From Intestinimonas massiliensis (ex Afouda et al. 2020) (GTDB taxonomy: Bacteria; Bacillota; Clostridia; Oscillospirales; Oscillospiraceae), in contig NZ_LN869529.1 in the NCBI RefSeq assembly GCF_001244995.1, positions 1,692,957-1,756,956 on the forward strand: a DNA stretch of 64,000 nt, given 5' to 3'. The notes beneath the pieces were generated by a model. It saw only the letters and a list, made by a program, of their open reading frames with translations. It was not told where the DNA came from and ran no database searches. The position numbers and the translations under genes were made by a program. Shown in pieces: positions 1 through 8,618 of the stretch; the first letter of the stretch is position 1; every line of letters begins with the position of its first letter.

Positions 1-2
1 AA

Positions 3-1547
3 AAGAAGGTGGCGGACCCCAAGAGCCGCGACAGTGGAAACACCATCCTGCAAAAGACATACCCCGGCGGCATCCTGACGATGTGCGGCTCCACAGAGGC
101 CCACGCCCTGGCGTCCAAGCCCATCCGCTACATCATGGGGGACGAGCGCGACCGCTGGGCGACCTCCGCCGGCAACGAGGGCGACCCCTGGGAGCTGGCC
201 CAGGCCCGACAGACCACGTTCTACAACGCCAAGGCGCTGGAGGTCAGCACCCCCACCGTCAAGAACGCCAGCGCAATCGAGGCGTCCTACGCCGAGGGCA
301 CAATGGAGCGGTGGAAAAGCAAATGCCCCCACTGCGGCGAGTACCACGAGATCAACTTCGAGGACATCCGCTATGAGCACGAGGAGGGCGTGGTAGCCGG
401 CCGCAAGACCTTCAAGGTGCTGCACGTCTGGTATGTCTGCCCCGGCTGCGGAAGCATATCCGACGAGACGACCATGAAGCACCAGCCCGCGCGCTGGGAG
501 GCGGACAACCCCGACGCATACGCCCAGGGCGTCCGCTCTTTCTGGCTGAACGCCTTTGTTAGCCAGTGGGCTTCCTGGAGCTCCATCGTACTCAAGTATC
601 TCAAGGCTATCGGCAACACCAGGAAGCTCCAGGTGGTCTACAACACCTGCTTCGGCCTGCTGTGGGAAGACCGCGGCGACCTGGAGGACGAGGACAGCCT
701 CATGGCCCGCCGGGAGGATTACGGTACCCGGCCGGACGGCTCCCCCGTGGAGCTGCCGGAGGGGGTGCTGGTACTCACCGCCGGCGTGGACACCCAGGAC
801 GACCGCATGGAGTATGAGGTCGTCGGGCACGGCCACTTCGGGGAAACCTGGGGAATTGAAAAGGGCATCGTCATGGGCAGGCCGGATGACCCGGACACCT
901 GGGCCAAGCTGGACGAGATGGTGTTCAACCGAGTATTCCGCTTCGAGGACGGCCTGGGCCTCCGAAGCTCTATGACCTTCGTGGACGAGGGCGGCCATTT
1001 CACCCAAGACGTCCGCCTCCAATGCCGGGCGCGCATCTCCCGCAAGGTGTTCTGTATCAAGGGTATGCCCGGGGCGGATAAGCCCTACACCTCTCCGCCG
1101 AAGAAGATGAAGATCGTGGTCAATCAAATCGCCATCGGCACCTGCTGGCAGTACCAGCTCGGCGTCGACTCCGGCAAGCAGATCATCATGGACAACCTCA
1201 AGGTGCAGAAGCCGGGCTCGAAGTACTGCCACTTCCCGAGGCGGGACGACTACGGCCCCGGCTACTTTACCGGCCTGCTCTCTGAGCACCTGGTATATGA
1301 CCCGGCCAAGAAGCAGCCCTGGGTGTGGGAGAAGATACCCGGCCACGAGCGCAACGAGGCCCTGGACTGCCGCAACTACGCTCTGGCGGCCTTCAAATGC
1401 ACGCCGGCCAACCTTGACGAGATAGACAGGCGGCTAAAGGCGGCCCGGGGGAAAGCCCCCTCTACGGGCGTTGCAACAGCCCCGCCGCCCCCCAAAAAGC
1501 AGACCAAGCGCGGCTCCGCGCTGAAGAAATACTACGACGAATGGTAG
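3..1547 (+). CDS. Phage terminase large subunit, GpA type (5' end outside window)
   Basis: ATP-driven DNA packaging motor and nuclease of the phage head. The reading frame is open to the window edge, and the visible 512 residues begin inside the N-terminal ATPase, so roughly 100-150 residues are missing. The acidic MGDERDRW box resembles the Walker B region of lambda gpA-type terminases. The following GDPWELAQAR and STPT segments are typical of that family. A CPHC...CPGC zinc-ribbon (about residues 106-145) and a C-terminal nuclease half follow. A GTG at position 9 is not a credible start because the conserved ATPase core must lie upstream. GpA-type enzymes usually package cos-ended genomes, which fits the lambda-like head genes downstream. 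The next gene starts 10 bases after the stop. Confidence 0.93.
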   Translation, partial: KKVADPKSRDSGNTILQKTYPGGILTMCGSTEAHALASKPIRYIMGDERDRWATSAGNEGDPWELAQARQTTFYNAKALEVSTPTVKNASAIEASYAEGTMERWKSKCPHCGEYHEINFEDIRYEHEEGVVAGRKTFKVLHVWYVCPGCGSISDETTMKHQPARWEADNPDAYAQGVRSFWLNAFVSQWASWSSIVLKYLKAIGNTRKLQVVYNTCFGLLWEDRGDLEDEDSLMARREDYGTRPDGSPVELPEGVLVLTAGVDTQDDRMEYEVVGHGHFGETWGIEKGIVMGRPDDPDTWAKLDEMVFNRVFRFEDGLGLRSSMTFVDEGGHFTQDVRLQCRARISRKVFCIKGMPGADKPYTSPPKKMKIVVNQIAIGTCWQYQLGVDSGKQIIMDNLKVQKPGSKYCHFPRRDDYGPGYFTGLLSEHLVYDPAKKQPWVWEKIPGHERNEALDCRNYALAAFKCTPANLDEIDRRLKAARGKAPSTGVATAPPPPKKQTKRGSALKKYYDEW

Positions 1548-1557
1548 GTGATGCCCG

Positions 1558-1815
1558 ATGGCAGATATGACCGACGTGAAAATCCGGCTGAACTTCTGGC
1601 GCTCCGCCTATGAGAAGCTGACTGCGGCTTACACCGCCCTGGTGGACGGCCGCGTCAAGAGCTATACCATCGACGACCGGCAGCTCACCCGCTTCGACCT
1701 CGGCACCCTCAAGGACGAGATCGAGGAGGCTGAGCAGAAGATCGACGAGCTGAACGCCCTGCTGAACGGCAGGCGGCCCCGCAAGGCCTTCGGCGTCATC
1801 CCCCGCGACTGGTGA
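1558..1815 (+). CDS. Small head-tail joining protein (gpW / DUF6148-like)
   Basis: An 85-residue, mostly helical, charged protein between terminase and portal, the place where lambda-like phages encode gpW-type connectors. The start is the ATG ten bases after the terminase stop. A competing ATG at 1551 is out of frame. The C-terminal half is predicted to be a coiled helix (KDEIEEAEQKIDELNALL). Size and position match the gpW/DUF6148 group, but there is no catalytic motif to test. The role is inferred from synteny. Confidence 0.7.
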   Translation: MADMTDVKIRLNFWRSAYEKLTAAYTALVDGRVKSYTIDDRQLTRFDLGTLKDEIEEAEQKIDELNALLNGRRPRKAFGVIPRDW

Positions 1816-1871
1816 CCTTTTTCGTGAGGTCACGAAAATGATATGGGTACAAGCCTGAGAGGGCTTTACCA

Positions 1872-1927
1872 CGGGCAGCCCGGCGGAGTTTGTCAGCTCC
1901 TTTCGCCGCCGGGCGGCCCGTTTTTTA
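1872..1927 (+). terminator. Intrinsic terminator-like hairpin inside the head operon
   Basis: A GC-rich inverted repeat (left arm 1872-1885, right arm 1907-1920, one mismatch) is followed by seven T residues from 1921. It sits in the 127-bp gap before the portal gene, which otherwise holds only the portal ribosome binding site. It could partly terminate transcription or stabilise an upstream mRNA end. Confidence 0.65.
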
Positions 1928-1942
1928 TGCAACACATAGGAG

Positions 1943-3586
1943 GTGGGCGACATATACCGCGATAAGAAAACCGGGCTGTTCCTGCCCGACACAGCGCGCC
2001 CCCAGGCCAAGGGATACAGCGAGGCCGGCGCCAGCATGACCCGGCGGGCGCTCAAAGGCTTTACCCCGCGCAGCGGCTCCCCCAGGGAGGACATCGACTG
2101 GAACAACTTTACCCTCCGCCAGAGGGGGCGGATGCTGTATATGTCCTCCCCGGTGGCGACGTCAGCCATCAATACCAACCGGACGAAAGTGGTCGGCGTC
2201 GGCCTGACCCTCAAGAGCTCCGTGGATCGGGAGGTGCTGGGCATCTCCCCGGAGGCGGCCAAGGAGTGGCAGCGGCGCACCGAGGCGGAGTTTTCCCTGT
2301 GGGCCAAGAACAAGGCGAACTGCGACGCTACCGGCGTGAACAACTTTTACGGAATGCAGCAGCTGGCGCTGGTGGCGTGGCTCCAGAGCGGAGACGTTTT
2401 CCCCGTGTTCAAGCGGAGAAACCCCACGCCGGTAAATCCCTACTCCCTGCGCATCCATCTTGTGGAGGCCGACCGGGTGCGCACCCCCGCCGAGTACGGG
2501 GGTGGAACGGCCGTGGCCCACATCACGGACGGGAAGAACCCGGAGAACGGCAACCGCATCTTTGACGGGGTGGAGGTGGACAACGACGGCATGGTCGTCG
2601 CCTACTACATCCACAACACCTACCCCTGGCAGACCACGACAGAGCCGACCAAGTGGACGAGGGTGGAGGCCTACGGCCCCAGGACAGGCTTGCCGAACAT
2701 CCTCCACATCATGGGGAGCGAGCGGCCGGACCAGTACCGGGGCGTGACCTATCTGGCCCCGGTGATCGAGCAGCTGCTGCAGCTGCGCCGGTACACGGAG
2801 AGCACGCTTATGGCCGCCCTCGTCCAGTCTTTCTTTACGGCGTGGATCATCACAAAGACCAGCCAGACCGAGATCCCCATCAACGAGGTCGGCGCCGGCG
2901 ACATCGCCGGTGTCCCCGCGGAAAATCCCATCGAGAACAACCTATCCGGGAGCGACAGCGAGTATGAGATGGGCCCCGGCACGGTTTCCCACCTAGCGGA
3001 GAATGAGGACATCAAATTCGGAAACCCCAGCATCCCCACTACGGGCTTTGATGCTTTCGTCAAGACCTTCTGCCAGCAGGCCGGCGCGGCCCTGGGCGAG
3101 CCCTACGAGGTGCTGATGAAGACCTTTAACTCCAGTTACTCGGCCTCCCGCGCTGCTCTCCTGGAGGCCTGGGAAGAGTTCAAGATGCGCCGGAGCTGGT
3201 TTGTGGCCGACTTCTGCCAGCCGGCCTACGAGGTATGGCTTGCGGAGGCGGTGGCCCGTGGACGCATCAAGGCCCCCGGCTTCTTTGAAGATCCTCTGGT
3301 GCGGGCCGCCTGGTGCGGTGCGCGCTGGATCGGCCCCGTCCAGGGGCAGCTCGACCCGCTGAAAGAGGCCAACGCCGCCGTTGTCCTGGTCGACCACGGA
3401 TTCAAGACCCACGAGCAGGTCACGCGCGAACTGGGCGGTGGTGACTGGGAGGCCAACGTGGAGCAGCTGAAAGCAGAAAACGCGAAACTCGCGGAGGCGG
3501 GCGGCGCGCGCATCACCAACCTGCCAAGCTCCGGCGCCGATGATGGCGACGGCGGCGATGGCAAAGGAACAGGAGGAAACGCATGA
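1943..3586 (+). CDS. Phage portal protein, lambda gpB type
   Basis: Forms the dodecameric portal ring through which DNA enters and leaves the head. The 547 residues show the lambda-portal pattern: N-terminal YSEAGASMTRR, the LRQRGRMLYM segment, VVGVGLTLK, and a long helical C-terminal crown with an acidic, glycine-rich tail. The start is uncertain. The ORF opens with GTG at 1943, which overlaps the AGGAGG (1938-1943) that should be its ribosome binding site. The codon correctly spaced from that site is ATA at 1952, and the next ATG (2036) would remove conserved residues. The 3' end overlaps the protease gene by four bases (ATGA). Confidence 0.93.
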   Translation: MGDIYRDKKTGLFLPDTARPQAKGYSEAGASMTRRALKGFTPRSGSPREDIDWNNFTLRQRGRMLYMSSPVATSAINTNRTKVVGVGLTLKSSVDREVLGISPEAAKEWQRRTEAEFSLWAKNKANCDATGVNNFYGMQQLALVAWLQSGDVFPVFKRRNPTPVNPYSLRIHLVEADRVRTPAEYGGGTAVAHITDGKNPENGNRIFDGVEVDNDGMVVAYYIHNTYPWQTTTEPTKWTRVEAYGPRTGLPNILHIMGSERPDQYRGVTYLAPVIEQLLQLRRYTESTLMAALVQSFFTAWIITKTSQTEIPINEVGAGDIAGVPAENPIENNLSGSDSEYEMGPGTVSHLAENEDIKFGNPSIPTTGFDAFVKTFCQQAGAALGEPYEVLMKTFNSSYSASRAALLEAWEEFKMRRSWFVADFCQPAYEVWLAEAVARGRIKAPGFFEDPLVRAAWCGARWIGPVQGQLDPLKEANAAVVLVDHGFKTHEQVTRELGGGDWEANVEQLKAENAKLAEAGGARITNLPSSGADDGDGGDGKGTGGNA

Positions 3587-4839
3587 GCAAAACAGTGCCT
3601 ACCACGCAGCCCGTCGTGAACATCAAGCGGGCCGCCTATGCGATGGCTACCGCCGACGGCCAGAGCGCAGAGATCACCATGTACGGCGACATCTACGAGC
3701 AGCAGCCCACGGACTGGTGGGGCGATCCCGTAGAGGGGCAGTTTATTACCCTGACCGAGTTCCTTGAGGACCTGGGGCAGATTGCCGCTTGCAAAGACAT
3801 CACCATCCGCATGAACAGCTACGGCGGCGACGCCGGCGTGTCCAACACCATCCACAACCGCCTACGGGAGCTGTCACGGGACGGAGCAAAGCTTACCTGC
3901 ATCGTGGACGGCGTGGCGATGTCCGGCGGCTCCCTTATCATGTGCGCCTGTGACACAGTGAAGGTCAATCCCTCCAGCCTGATTATGATTCACAAGTGCT
4001 GGGGCTTCTTCTGGGGCGGCTACAACGCCGACGAACTGCGCGAGGCGGCTGGGCAGTACGACGCCTGGGACAAGGCCCAAATCGCAATCTATAAGCGAAA
4101 GACCGGCCTGACCGAAACTGTCCTGTCCCACATGATGTCCGATACAACCTACATGACAGGCCGCGAGGCGGTGGAAAAGGGCTTTGCCGACGAGCTGATC
4201 GAGGACGCGGAGCCCCTGGACGTTGCCGCCAGTGCAGACGGCCGGCGCCTGTTCGTCCGAGGCCGCACCATCCACCTTACGGCTGGAATGTTTGCCCCGG
4301 ACAATATCCCTACGGTCGATCCCGAGGCCTCGGCCCCGGCTGAGACACATACAAATCCGCCGGCAAAGACCGGCAGAAAAGGAGGAAGTACATCTATGGC
4401 AAGTACTGTTGAGGAGCTCCGGGCGGAGTACCCGGAGCTGACCGCGCAGCTGGAGGCCGAGGCAAGAGCTGCTGCCACACCCGCCCCCAGCGCAGCAGCC
4501 GCAGGCGACGGCGGGGCTGACCACGCCCAGGTCGAGCGCCAGAGAATCCAGGACATCGACGCCCTGGCTTCCCTCTATGACGCGGAATCCATCCGCGAGG
4601 CCAAGTATGGCGAGCACCCCTGCACCGCCCAGGAGCTGGCTTACCGCATGGCGCAGAAGGCCGCCCAGCAGGGCAAGAGCTATATGTCTGCCCTGGAAGC
4701 CGACACTGGCGCATCTGGCGCGCAGCAGGTCGGAGCGGCCAGCAACGAGGGCGCGCCTGTCGGCGAACTCACCCCGGAGCAGCGCATGGCAAAGGGCCGC
4801 GCCGACGCGAAGGCCCTGAACAAGAAGGAGGACAAGTAA
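3583..4839 (+). CDS. Head maturation protease (ClpP/S49-like) fused to scaffold domain
   Basis: Cleaves scaffold and capsid proteins during prohead maturation. Residues 1 to about 235 form a ClpP-fold serine protease: MNSYGGDA oxyanion-loop segment, nucleophile Ser in VDGVAMSGGSL and His in MIHKCWG. A proline- and alanine-rich linker leads to an acidic, helical C-terminal scaffold-like region (about residues 272-418). It overlaps the portal gene by four bases and is followed one base later by the decoration gene. A strong internal ribosome binding site and in-frame ATG at 4396 would also give a free scaffold, as in lambda C/Nu3. Confidence 0.92.
   Translation: MSKTVPTTQPVVNIKRAAYAMATADGQSAEITMYGDIYEQQPTDWWGDPVEGQFITLTEFLEDLGQIAACKDITIRMNSYGGDAGVSNTIHNRLRELSRDGAKLTCIVDGVAMSGGSLIMCACDTVKVNPSSLIMIHKCWGFFWGGYNADELREAAGQYDAWDKAQIAIYKRKTGLTETVLSHMMSDTTYMTGREAVEKGFADELIEDAEPLDVAASADGRRLFVRGRTIHLTAGMFAPDNIPTVDPEASAPAETHTNPPAKTGRKGGSTSMASTVEELRAEYPELTAQLEAEARAAATPAPSAAAAGDGGADHAQVERQRIQDIDALASLYDAESIREAKYGEHPCTAQELAYRMAQKAAQQGKSYMSALEADTGASGAQQVGAASNEGAPVGELTPEQRMAKGRADAKALNKKEDK
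4396..4839 (+). CDS. Nested in-frame scaffold protein (internal start, lambda Nu3-like)
   Basis: An internal ATG at 4396 is in frame with the protease gene and preceded by GGAGG at 4381-4385, ten bases upstream. It would produce a 147-residue acidic, helical protein identical to the C-terminal part of the protease. This copies the lambda C/Nu3 arrangement, in which scaffold is made in excess from a start inside the protease gene. The start lies just after the flexible linker, at the natural domain boundary. Use of the internal start is inferred. Confidence 0.6.
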   Translation: MASTVEELRAEYPELTAQLEAEARAAATPAPSAAAAGDGGADHAQVERQRIQDIDALASLYDAESIREAKYGEHPCTAQELAYRMAQKAAQQGKSYMSALEADTGASGAQQVGAASNEGAPVGELTPEQRMAKGRADAKALNKKEDK

Positions 4840-4840
4840 T

Positions 4841-5242
4841 ATGGCGAAGCATCTGAATGACAAGATCGGCTCTATGGAGTACGACAAGCTGATCGCCGGT
4901 ATGACCCCGCCTCCCAAGGTGGCTTCCGGCGTCATCACCAAGCTGGCGACCGCCGCTACCTATCCGCGCGGCACCATCCTGTGCCGCAGCTCCGGCATCG
5001 GGGGCGACGGCAAGCTGAAAATCCTCGGCACTACCGCCGGCTCCAACGAGACCCTGACCCCCGACTGCATTCTCTGCGATGACGAGGACATCGGCACCGA
5101 CGCCGATGCCAATGTCGCCGTCTATGTGATGGGCTGCTTCAATGAAGACGCCCTGACCGTGGATGACGAGTACACCATCACCCAGGCCGACAAGGACACC
5201 CTGCGCGAGCGTGGTATCTATCTGGCCCAGGTCCTGGACTAA
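4841..5242 (+). CDS. Head decoration protein, lambda gpD type
   Basis: A 133-residue protein placed directly before the major capsid gene, as in lambda gpD-gpE. The N-terminal half carries the TPPPKVASGVITK-like strand and a small beta-rich core with the CxxCDDEDIGTDADA turn, typical of the HDPD decoration family. Decoration trimers stabilise the expanded shell. The ATG at 4841 has AAGGAGG eight bases upstream inside the end of the protease gene. Confidence 0.88.
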   Translation: MAKHLNDKIGSMEYDKLIAGMTPPPKVASGVITKLATAATYPRGTILCRSSGIGGDGKLKILGTTAGSNETLTPDCILCDDEDIGTDADANVAVYVMGCFNEDALTVDDEYTITQADKDTLRERGIYLAQVLD

Positions 5243-5257
5243 AAGGAGGACAAGAAT

Positions 5258-6328
5258 ATGCCTTTCGACATTTTTGATACCTACTACATGGCGGGCATGG
5301 TCCAGGAGATCGCCCCCGTCCAGAGTTTTTTCCGCGACCGCTATTTCCCCACCAACGCGGCGACCGACATCTTCAACGCCAACAAGGTGCTGGTGGAGTA
5401 CCGCGACCGCGACCGGGCCATGGCTCCCTTCGTTGTGCGCCGCGCCGGCGACATCCCTGTGGCCCGCGGCGGCTACGAGATCCACGAGTTCGAGCCGCCC
5501 TTCACCGCTCCGTCCCGTCTGCTGACCCTGGATGACCTGCAGAAGCGCGGCTTCGGGGAGGCTCTGTATGCTGGCAGCACCCCCGCCGAGCGCGCCCGGG
5601 CGCTCCAGATGCAGGACCTCACCGACCTGGACCGCCGCATTCAGCGCCGTGAGGAGTGGATGGCCGTCCAGACCATGATCAACAACGGCTGCACCATCGT
5701 CGCCTACATCGACAACGACACCGTGGGCGAAACCTACGACATCTTCTACTTCGACACCACCGGCTCCAACCCCGCCAAGTACACCGTGGCGAACAAGTGG
5801 GACGCGTCCGGCGGCGACTGGAAGGGCGATGTCGCTGCGATGGTGAACGACCTGCTGGACCGCGGCCTTCCTGCCGCTGACCTGATCGTGGGCACCGACG
5901 TGGCCGCCTTCATCCAGAGCGACGAGGCCACGCTGAAGCTGCTGGACAACCGGCGCGCCGAGTATGGCCGCCTGGCGCCCCAGGTGCGTTACCCCGGCGT
6001 GGTGTGGATCGGCAACCTGAACTTCGACGGCACCGACCTGGACATCTTCTCCGTGCGCGAGACTGTGCTGGACAAGGACGGCACCATCCGCCTGTTCCCC
6101 GCGACCTCCGCGATGGTCACCGCCCCCGACTGCGGCCACATGATGTACGGCCGTGTCGACCAGATCGAGGACGACAACGAGTACCACAGCTTCGCCATGC
6201 AGCGCGTGCCCAAGTTCGTCGTCGACAAGGACAAGGACACCCGCAAGCTGCGCCTGGCCGCCCGCCCCCTGGCCGCGCCCCGGAGCAAGGCCCCCTGGAT
6301 GTACGCGGCCAACGTGGTCGGCACCTGA
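5258..6328 (+). CDS. Major capsid protein, lambda gpE family
   Basis: The 356-residue shell protein. Its length is close to lambda gpE (341), and the pattern fits: N-terminal IAPVQSFFRDRYFP, the GGYEIHEFEPP segment, the QTMINNG helix and the C-terminal MYGRVDQIEDD region. It follows the decoration gene by 15 bases with AAGGAGG before ATG. Codon use is strongly GC-rich, suggesting high expression. Confidence 0.93.
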   Translation: MPFDIFDTYYMAGMVQEIAPVQSFFRDRYFPTNAATDIFNANKVLVEYRDRDRAMAPFVVRRAGDIPVARGGYEIHEFEPPFTAPSRLLTLDDLQKRGFGEALYAGSTPAERARALQMQDLTDLDRRIQRREEWMAVQTMINNGCTIVAYIDNDTVGETYDIFYFDTTGSNPAKYTVANKWDASGGDWKGDVAAMVNDLLDRGLPAADLIVGTDVAAFIQSDEATLKLLDNRRAEYGRLAPQVRYPGVVWIGNLNFDGTDLDIFSVRETVLDKDGTIRLFPATSAMVTAPDCGHMMYGRVDQIEDDNEYHSFAMQRVPKFVVDKDKDTRKLRLAARPLAAPRSKAPWMYAANVVGT

Positions 6329-6352
6329 TAGGGCCGGGAAAGGAGCAATATC

Positions 6353-6829
6353 ATGAAGCGTGTAAAAATCACCAACGGCCTGTACGGCTACCGGCCCGAG
6401 GGGGCGAAGCACCCACGGCCGGTGTCCGCCGGCGGCCTCTGCATCGTGACTGACACCGAGGCCGCCCGCCTGGCCTCCCTCGGCGTGGGCGTCGTCCTCG
6501 AGGACATCCCCGAGGAAGATACCGCAGGAGCCGTTGCAACGCCCGTAGAGGACGAGGACGGCGCGGGGTCGGGCGTGGACACTCCCAGCCAGGACGGGCC
6601 CGCAGAGGGCAAAGAAACCGCCCACCTTGACCCTGAGCAGCTCAAGGAGTTCACCAACGCCAAGCTCAAGGAGCTGGCCGAGGAAATGGGCATCGACACC
6701 GCCAAGCTCAAGACCAAGGCGCAGTTGATCGCGGCCATCACCGACGTGCCCCTGGAGGACGCAATCTCCAGCGAGGAGGACGACGAGGGGGCCCCGTCCG
6801 GTCTCGGCGCGGAGGGGCCGGTGGAATGA
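6353..6829 (+). CDS. Small acidic head-region protein with HeH/Rho-N-like helix-turn
   Basis: A 158-residue protein between capsid and head-completion genes. The N-terminal part (1-50) is a compact module. A low-complexity acidic linker follows. Residues 100-140 contain a helix-extended-helix motif (LKELAEEMGIDTAKLKTKAQLIAAI) of the Rho-N/HeH/LEM type, found in several phage structural proteins and thought to contact nucleic acid or protein. The stop overlaps the next start (ATGA). The exact role is not known. Confidence 0.7.
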   Translation: MKRVKITNGLYGYRPEGAKHPRPVSAGGLCIVTDTEAARLASLGVGVVLEDIPEEDTAGAVATPVEDEDGAGSGVDTPSQDGPAEGKETAHLDPEQLKEFTNAKLKELAEEMGIDTAKLKTKAQLIAAITDVPLEDAISSEEDDEGAPSGLGAEGPVE

Positions 6830-7194
6830 GCGGCTTCAAGGACATGGTGGCCGATGACGTCCACGCCGTTTTCCTCAACCTGGACGAGTTCGCCGAAAAG
6901 CGCACCATCCGCTACGACGGCGAGGAGTACCAGGACATCCCTATCGTCTTGTCCGGCCTGAAGGAGCAGGAGCGACGCCAGCTCCAGTCCGACCATGTCC
7001 AGGGGCTCTACCTCGTGTCATCCGTGCTCCACTGTGCGCTGTCCGACCTGGGCGGCAATCAGCCCGAGAAGGGTATGCGCATCCAGATCAACAACCGGGA
7101 GGGCGGCGGCGGATTCTTCCGGGAATTCTATGTCGCCTCCTCGGTCTGTGAGATGGGGATGCTGCGGGTGGAACTGGGGGCGATCGACGAATGA
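6826..7194 (+). CDS. Head-tail joining (head completion) protein
   Basis: A 122-residue protein placed where lambda FII or the Gifsy-2 ATP-binding-protein-like head completion gene lies. It has no enzymatic motif. The predicted fold is mainly beta with an N-terminal helix. It overlaps both neighbours by four bases, so it is translationally coupled with the flanking head-tail genes. The assignment rests mainly on synteny. Confidence 0.65.
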   Translation: MSGFKDMVADDVHAVFLNLDEFAEKRTIRYDGEEYQDIPIVLSGLKEQERRQLQSDHVQGLYLVSSVLHCALSDLGGNQPEKGMRIQINNREGGGGFFREFYVASSVCEMGMLRVELGAIDE

Positions 7195-7766
7195 GCTACG
7201 CCATCACCATTGACGAAATCGACGATAGCCTTGACCGAGTATCGAAGCTCCTGGCCGGCATCCCCGACGGCGTGTACCGTGCCGTCGGAAGCGCCTTGAA
7301 GCGGTCGGCGCGGCACGGCCTTACCGTCGGCATGAAGATCGTTTCCGAGGAGTACGCCATTTCCCAGGGGGAGCTGAAGTCCCGGACGAAGACCATCAAC
7401 ACCATCGTCAAGGACTCCGCCAGCTCCTATCAGGTCGCCTTCGGCTATCGGGGGAACGTCATCCCCCTTATCAAGTTCGATACCAAGTTTGGAGCGGACG
7501 GCAAGGTGCATACCCGCGTCCTGCGCTCCAGCGCACAGCAGACCCTTGAAAACGCCTTTGTCACCCATGTGGGCGGGCATACCGGTGTGTTCGAGCGCGA
7601 GGGCCCTGAGCGGTTCCCCATCCGGGAGCTGTTCGGGCCTTCTGCTGTCCAGGCATTCTATGCCCACGAGGAGACGACCGACAAGATGGACGAGGAAATC
7701 TTGAAGACCTACGAGAGCCGTATTGAGCACGAAATACTGCGGGTGCTCAACGGGTGGGGAGGGTAG
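7191..7766 (+). CDS. Minor tail protein Z-like tail completion protein
   Basis: The 191 residues match the pattern of the lambda gpZ/HK97 gp10 group: an N-terminal helix with ALKRSARHGLTVGMK, a central FGYRGNVIPL strand, and the VERE/GPERFPIRELFGPS segment near residue 140, a recurring signature of gpZ proteins. These proteins act at the head-tail interface before joining. The gene overlaps the previous one by four bases. Confidence 0.78.
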   Translation: MSYAITIDEIDDSLDRVSKLLAGIPDGVYRAVGSALKRSARHGLTVGMKIVSEEYAISQGELKSRTKTINTIVKDSASSYQVAFGYRGNVIPLIKFDTKFGADGKVHTRVLRSSAQQTLENAFVTHVGGHTGVFEREGPERFPIRELFGPSAVQAFYAHEETTDKMDEEILKTYESRIEHEILRVLNGWGG

Positions 7767-7769
7767 CCC

Positions 7770-8261
7770 ATGGACCGAGTTATGCTCCTGGAGGAGTTGA
7801 AAACCGTTACCGAGGAGGCCGTCAAGGACCTTATCATGCCTGTGAAGATACAGAGCGCCGACGAGCAGCAGCAATATCGGGCGGCGGAGGTCTATCTCAT
7901 GAACTTGCCCGATGCCAGGGCCGCGAAAAAGAAGGTGCCCTATATCATTCACCAAGCCATCACCAGCAAAGACATCCAGCCGGAGGGAGAACGAGAGTAC
8001 GGTATGGCCGTAGTGCGTTCCATCTTCGCCGTTTACAACGATGACGCCCAGGAGGGCGGGCTTATGCTGCTCAACCTCATGGAGCGGCTGCGTATCCGCC
8101 TGCTACGTCAAGTCGTTATCGGGCAGCGCTATCAGCTTGATCTCTCCGCCGGTATCGAAACATTCATCTACCCCAACTCCGAGGAAGTCGCGCCATATTA
8201 CGCCGGAGAGATGACCTCCACCTGGCGCGTCCCAGCCGTTGAAAGAGAGGTTAACCTATGA
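7770..8261 (+). CDS. Tail terminator-like protein
   Basis: A 163-residue protein between the gpZ-like gene and the sheath, the usual site of the tail terminator that caps the tube and sheath. The mixed alpha-beta sequence (PYIIHQAIT, RSIFAVYNDD, LMERLRIRLLRQ, TWRVPAVERE) fits the gpU/terminator fold. There is no specific motif, so the call is mostly positional. It overlaps the next gene by four bases. Confidence 0.65.
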   Translation: MDRVMLLEELKTVTEEAVKDLIMPVKIQSADEQQQYRAAEVYLMNLPDARAAKKKVPYIIHQAITSKDIQPEGEREYGMAVVRSIFAVYNDDAQEGGLMLLNLMERLRIRLLRQVVIGQRYQLDLSAGIETFIYPNSEEVAPYYAGEMTSTWRVPAVEREVNL

Positions 8262-8605
8262 CCGACAAAATCATCGACACGGCGTCAAAGACCGCCGATG
8301 CCGCTGCGGACACTCCCCCCAAGGTGGCAAAGAAGCGCCCCGCCGCGCCGAAGAAGTCCGCCGAGAGCGGCGGCTTCTGCGTCTATCTCGGCCCGACCCT
8401 GATGGGCGTGATCCAGCGCGGCACCATCTATCGCGGCGGTCGCAGAGAAGTCCTTGACACCCTTACACCGGTGATCGAGCAGCACCCGCTGATCGCGTCG
8501 CTGGTGGTGAGCGACGACACGCTCCCTGCTGACCGCATCAAAGTCAAAACGCCCGGGAACCTGCTGTATGTGAATTATCACAAGCTGGCCAAGGGCATGA
8601 AGTAA
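8258..8605 (+). CDS. Small phage tail-region protein of unknown function
   Basis: A 115-residue protein with a lysine/alanine/proline-rich, probably disordered N-terminus (about 40 residues) followed by a small beta-alpha module (FCVYLGPTLMGVIQRGTIY ... LIASLVVSDDTL). Comparable small genes occur just upstream of sheath genes in Firmicutes myophages. No function is assigned. It ends 13 bases before the sheath start. Confidence 0.6.
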   Translation: MTDKIIDTASKTADAAADTPPKVAKKRPAAPKKSAESGGFCVYLGPTLMGVIQRGTIYRGGRREVLDTLTPVIEQHPLIASLVVSDDTLPADRIKVKTPGNLLYVNYHKLAKGMK

Positions 8606-8618
8606 GGAGGAATTTTCA

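Noticed and set aside
1835-1875. TPP riboswitch-like CTGAGAGGG before the portal gene
   Set aside because: Only the short GAGA-like box is present. The second conserved half (ACCTGATCTGG-like) is missing, and no thiamine gene follows.
4769-6625. Long ORF on the - strand over the capsid genes (618 codons)
   Set aside because: It is the complement of strongly GC-biased capsid genes and shows no family pattern. GC-rich codon bias produces such antisense ORFs throughout this window.
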